A stretch of DNA of 55,203 nucleotides, taken from contig JAPPGK010000031.1 of NCBI GenBank assembly GCA_028821405.1, positions 11,202 to 66,404 on the forward strand, in the 5' to 3' direction. Every line of letters starts with the position of its first letter. The stretch's first letter is position 1. This DNA comes from Gammaproteobacteria bacterium. Lineage in GTDB: Bacteria > Pseudomonadota > Gammaproteobacteria > Pseudomonadales > Azotimanducaceae. Below, piece after piece: positions 52,599-55,203 of the stretch. The translations under genes were made by a program, and so were the position numbers. Below the pieces are notes generated by a model. That model worked only from the letters and a program-made list of their open reading frames with translations. It was not told the DNA's origin and did no database searches.

Positions 52599-53674
52599 CC
52601 ACGGGGTCCTGGGTCAATGTCGGTGGGGGCGCGACAACCTACCTCGTGGGTGGCGCAGTCCGCGATGGGTTGCTAGGCACGGAAGAACCGAGCGAACGCG
52701 ATTGGGTGGTCGTGGGGGCGACGCCGGAACGGATGCTGGCGCGCGGCTTCACCCAGGTCGGACGCGACTTTCCGGTCTTCATCGAGCCCCGGTCCGGCGA
52801 CCAGTACGCACTCGCGCGAACGGAACGCCGGACCGGACCGGGACATGCCGACTTCGTCTGCCACGCGGACCCGGATGTGACCCTCGAAGAGGATCTAGTC
52901 CGTCGGGACCTGACGATCAACGCCATGGCCCGGGACGAGGCGGGCAACCTCATCGATCCCTGGAACGGCCACGCCGACATCGATGCCCGGATCCTTCGCC
53001 ACGTGTCGCCGGCATTCGCGGAGGATCCGCTGCGGGTGTTTCGGGTGGCCCGGTTCACTGCCCAACTGCCCGATTTCGCCGTCGCCGACGAAACCCTGTT
53101 GTTGGTGCGGTCGATGGTCGACCAACTGCCGGCGCTCTCGGGCGAGCGAGTCTACGCGGAACTCCAAAAGGCCGCGGCTTCACGCCGTCCCGGCCGCTTC
53201 TTCGAGACCGTCGCCGCCATCGGCGAGCGGCACTGGTTCCGCGGCATCGATCTCCCCGCAACCGCTCGTCTGTTCGACGAGCGCTCGTTTTCGGGGCCAT
53301 CGGCGGCGCTTGTTGCGCTCGGATGGGTCAACGCCGACATCGCGGTAGAGCGGCTGTATAGGGATCTCCGCGCACCCCGGCAAGTCCATCGTGGCGCGGT
53401 TGCGTTGGCCCGACACGGCACGACTCTGGCGCGTCGGGATGTCGATGCGGAGTCCCTGCTCGACGCCCTTACCGCCATCGACGCATTCCGGCAGAACGAA
53501 CTCACCGGAATCGTTCTCGATGCCGTCGAGACCTGCAGCGGTGAGTCGATGGCGAGCAGGCGTCGCCTGATCGACGAATTGGGGTGCTTGGGCGTGGACG
53601 CCGAGCCCGGTCTGGCCTACGGGGTTGCCCTACGTCGTCGCCGAGTCGATTGGATCGAGAGCCACGCGGACTAG
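52595..53674 (+). CDS. cca: CCA-adding tRNA nucleotidyltransferase
   Basis: Adds or repairs the 3' CCA end of tRNA (359 residues). TYLVGGAVRDGLLG and ERDWVVVGATPERML form the catalytic head; FPVFIEP, DQYALARTERRTG, VTLEEDLVRRDLTINAMARD and IDPWNGHADIDARILRHV, EDPLRVFRVARFTAQ follow the E. coli pattern. Two oddities: the usual D-x-D metal pair reads E-R-D (Glu replacing the first Asp), and the C-terminal HD phosphohydrolase motif of the ~410-residue gammaproteobacterial form is absent. The ATG overlaps the apaH stop. Confidence 0.92.
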   Translation: MTTGSWVNVGGGATTYLVGGAVRDGLLGTEEPSERDWVVVGATPERMLARGFTQVGRDFPVFIEPRSGDQYALARTERRTGPGHADFVCHADPDVTLEEDLVRRDLTINAMARDEAGNLIDPWNGHADIDARILRHVSPAFAEDPLRVFRVARFTAQLPDFAVADETLLLVRSMVDQLPALSGERVYAELQKAAASRRPGRFFETVAAIGERHWFRGIDLPATARLFDERSFSGPSAALVALGWVNADIAVERLYRDLRAPRQVHRGAVALARHGTTLARRDVDAESLLDALTAIDAFRQNELTGIVLDAVETCSGESMASRRRLIDELGCLGVDAEPGLAYGVALRRRRVDWIESHAD

Positions 53675-53699
53675 GCGCCTCCAGGCGAGGTCGACGGCA

Positions 53700-54719
53700 T
53701 CAACCCGACACCGGCGCCAGCTCGACCATCGGCCAACGGGCGCGGGTCGCGATGTGCAATCCTTCGCGTTGTCCAGCACGAAGCCGGATCGCCCCCGCGT
53801 AGGCGATCATGGCGCCGTTGTCCGTACACAGCTCGGGTGGTGCATAGATAACCCGGGGCAGGGCCGCCGTCAATCGCGCCCGCAGCTGCCGGTTCGCCGC
53901 CACGCCGCCCGCGATCACCAACTCATCGAGTCCGGTCTGCTCCGCAGTGCGCCGACACTTGATGACCAATGTGTCGACCACCGCCTCTTCGAAGGCACGG
54001 GCTATGTCGGCCGTGTCCTGATCCGTGAGGGGCTCGTGCGCTCGGACCGTATTGAGCGCAAAGGTCTTCAATCCCGAGAAGCTCATATCGAGGCCGGGCC
54101 GATCCGTCATCGGTCTTGGAAAGTGGAATCGTTGCGGATCCCCGCGCTCCGCGGCGGCGGCGACCGCCGGCCCGCCCGGGTAGCCGAGGCCGAGCATCTT
54201 CGCCGCCTTGTCGAACGCCTCGCCGGCCGCGTCATCCAGGCTCTCGCCCAGCAGTTCATAGGACCCGATGCCGTCGACGCGGAAAATCTGCGTATGGCCA
54301 CCGGAAACGAGCAGGGCGGCGAAGGGAATGGCGGGCGGCGATGCGCGCGTATCGTCGATCATGGGCGCGAGCAGGTGCGCCTCCATGTGATGTACACCAA
54401 TGGCGGGAATCCCGAGCCCAAAGGCGAGCGACCGCCCGAACGTCGCGCCCACCATAAGCGCGCCGATGAGCCCCGGACCGGCCGTGTAGGCCACGCCATC
54501 GAGGTCCCCCGTCGAACGCCCCGCCTTGTCGAGCAGTTCGCCAACGAGCGGCACGATCTTGCGAATGTGGTCCCGCGAGGCGAGCTCCGGTACGACGCCC
54601 CCGTAGCGAGCGTGCAGATCCACCTGGCTGTAGATCGACTGCCCGATCAGACCGCAATCCGTGTCGTACAAAGCGACGCCGGTCTCGTCGCAGGACGTTT
54701 CGATACCGAGAACAAGCAT
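53700..54719 (-). CDS. tsaD: tRNA N6-threonylcarbamoyladenosine transferase TsaD
   Basis: Transfers threonylcarbamoyl to A37 of ANN-decoding tRNAs (339 residues). [14 protein letters not shown], the metal-binding [42 protein letters not shown] and [15 protein letters not shown] are all present. The ATG at 54719 gives the family start [14 protein letters not shown] frame open beyond it only reads into repeats. It converges on cca with a 25-bp gap. Partners TsaB, TsaC and TsaE are not in the window. Confidence 0.95.
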   Translation of the reverse strand: MLVLGIETSCDETGVALYDTDCGLIGQSIYSQVDLHARYGGVVPELASRDHIRKIVPLVGELLDKAGRSTGDLDGVAYTAGPGLIGALMVGATFGRSLAFGLGIPAIGVHHMEAHLLAPMIDDTRASPPAIPFAALLVSGGHTQIFRVDGIGSYELLGESLDDAAGEAFDKAAKMLGLGYPGGPAVAAAAERGDPQRFHFPRPMTDRPGLDMSFSGLKTFALNTVRAHEPLTDQDTADIARAFEEAVVDTLVIKCRRTAEQTGLDELVIAGGVAANRQLRARLTAALPRVIYAPPELCTDNGAMIAYAGAIRLRAGQREGLHIATRARWPMVELAPVSG

Positions 54720-54874
54720 TCCGTGGACACGTGCAGGACCAGCGCCCCAAATTACCCGGAATTGAGCCGAAGCGACACCGGGCGCGACGAACGCAGTGAC
54801 CAGGACCCCGGCCAACGGAGTGTTCGACCGCCACACTGCGCCCACGCCCCTCGCCAGCCGCTGCCGCTCAGACG
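54720..54874. other. Upstream region of tsaD without visible gene
   Basis: About 155 bases that must contain the tsaD promoter. No gene, RNA or strong hairpin is seen. Open frames here are continuations of the adjacent repeat in GC-rich DNA. Confidence 0.4.
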
Positions 54875-55012
54875 GAACATCGCCCCATTCAAAGCCCGCG
54901 TCGCGTTGGTTCGTAAACCCCGCGTGCGACGGAACGCCGCCATTTTCGATGCCGAGGCCCGTTCGGCTTATCCACCCCTCGCCCACCGCGACTCGGTTGT
55001 ATTTGGGGGATC
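54875..55012. repeat. Intergenic repeat unit, copy 1 (~138 bp)
   Basis: Begins GAACATCGCCCCATTCAA and ends GGGGGATC, sharing long blocks with a second unit 190 bp further on. Shared blocks include CGTTGGTTCGTA, GAGGCCCGTTCGGCTT, and CCACCCCTCGCCCACCGCGA; between them the sequences vary. On the minus strand both units can be read as similar peptides in more than one frame, a sign of composition rather than coding. It looks like a dispersed intergenic element of this genome. Confidence 0.8.
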
Positions 55013-55064
55013 GTCCCCGTGGACGAGGCGTGGATAAGCCACCGGCGCCCGGTGCCCCCGAACC

Positions 55065-55203
55065 GAACATCGCCCCATTCAACGGTCGGGTCACGTTGGT
55101 TCGTACGACCCCGGGGTCTCGACGGCGCATGGCCGTTTCGATGGCGAGGCCCGTTCGGCTTGTCCACCCCTCGCCCACCGCGACTCGGTTTTCTTGGGGG
55201 ATC
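55065..55203. repeat. Intergenic repeat unit, copy 2 (~139 bp, runs to the window end)
   Basis: Second copy of the unit at 54875-55012, offset 190 bp, again from GAACATCGCCCC to GGGGGATC, the last bases of the window. The 52-bp spacer between copies (55013-55064) is unique. Further copies may continue outside, and the window ending exactly at the unit's end suggests the assembly broke on this repeat. Confidence 0.8.

Noticed and set aside
53700-55178. Extension of tsaD to 492 codons
   Set aside because: The extra ~150 codons read through the intergenic repeats; the family N-terminus starts at 54719.
54875-55203. CRISPR array
   Set aside because: Only two units of ~138 bp with a 190-bp period and internal variation; no short repeat/spacer pattern and no cas genes.

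Overview
The window is high-GC DNA with no tRNA, rRNA, CRISPR array or recognisable insertion sequence. It comes from a Gram-negative bacterium, most likely an uncultured gammaproteobacterium. Markers of this are LptD and SurA (outer membrane biogenesis), Coq7 (ubiquinone), Mpl and AmgK/MurU (peptidoglycan recycling), and gene blocks that are syntenic in Pseudomonas and relatives: aroQ-accB-prmA-DUF3426-purH-purD, trpG-trpD-trpC-OsmC-coq7, trpE-gph-rpe and amgK/murU-lptD-surA-rsmA-apaG-apaH-cca-tsaD. The first ~90 bases are homopolymer-rich and look like a poor contig edge.

Layout. 1-5 kb: the end of an acyl-CoA dehydrogenase, mpl with a small membrane protein, and a PPi-dependent phosphofructokinase. 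4.4-10 kb: a secreted FG-GAP protein, a K+-independent H+-pumping pyrophosphatase and an orphan ATP-grasp enzyme. 10.3-13.3 kb: two small unknown genes, one interrupted by TGA, then a DUF2333 / PCuAC copper chaperone / TPR-like lipoprotein cluster. 13.5-20.2 kb: a free-standing DsbD alpha domain, aroQ, accB, prmA, a zinc-ribbon protein, a one-domain purH, purD, a cNMP-binding protein and coq7. 20.4-23.7 kb: VOC, OsmC, trpC, trpD and trpG. 24-31 kb: the most unusual part. Two tandem 2.7-kb copies of a secreted, subtilisin-like gene sit between broken copies of the 3' ends of their neighbours. 30.8-36.8 kb: a six-gene MoxR/DUF58/SpoIIM/RDD/DUF4350/DUF4129 operon. 37-42 kb: an aldehyde dehydrogenase, a decayed Rpn-type nuclease gene, an acyl-CoA dehydrogenase and a HipBA toxin-antitoxin pair. 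42-54.7 kb: trpE, gph, rpe, murU and amgK (minus strand), then lptD, surA, rsmA, apaG, apaH and cca (plus strand), then tsaD (minus). The window ends in two copies of a ~138-bp repeat.

How genes fit together. PPi-PFK and the H+-PPase suggest a PPi-based glycolytic energy economy. Mpl, AmgK and MurU cover two branches of cell-wall recycling. The whole anthranilate-to-indole-glycerol-phosphate part of tryptophan synthesis is present except trpF. Several classical operon members are absent where expected (accC after accB, the transformylase half of purH, pdxA between surA and rsmA), pointing to lineage-specific rearrangement.

Most noteworthy are the tandem subtilase-like pair with near-identical N-terminal modules and divergent catalytic domains, the duplicated gene ends that flank it, and the clean truncation of purH to its IMP cyclohydrolase domain. 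All functional calls rest on motifs and remembered family features; no database search was run.
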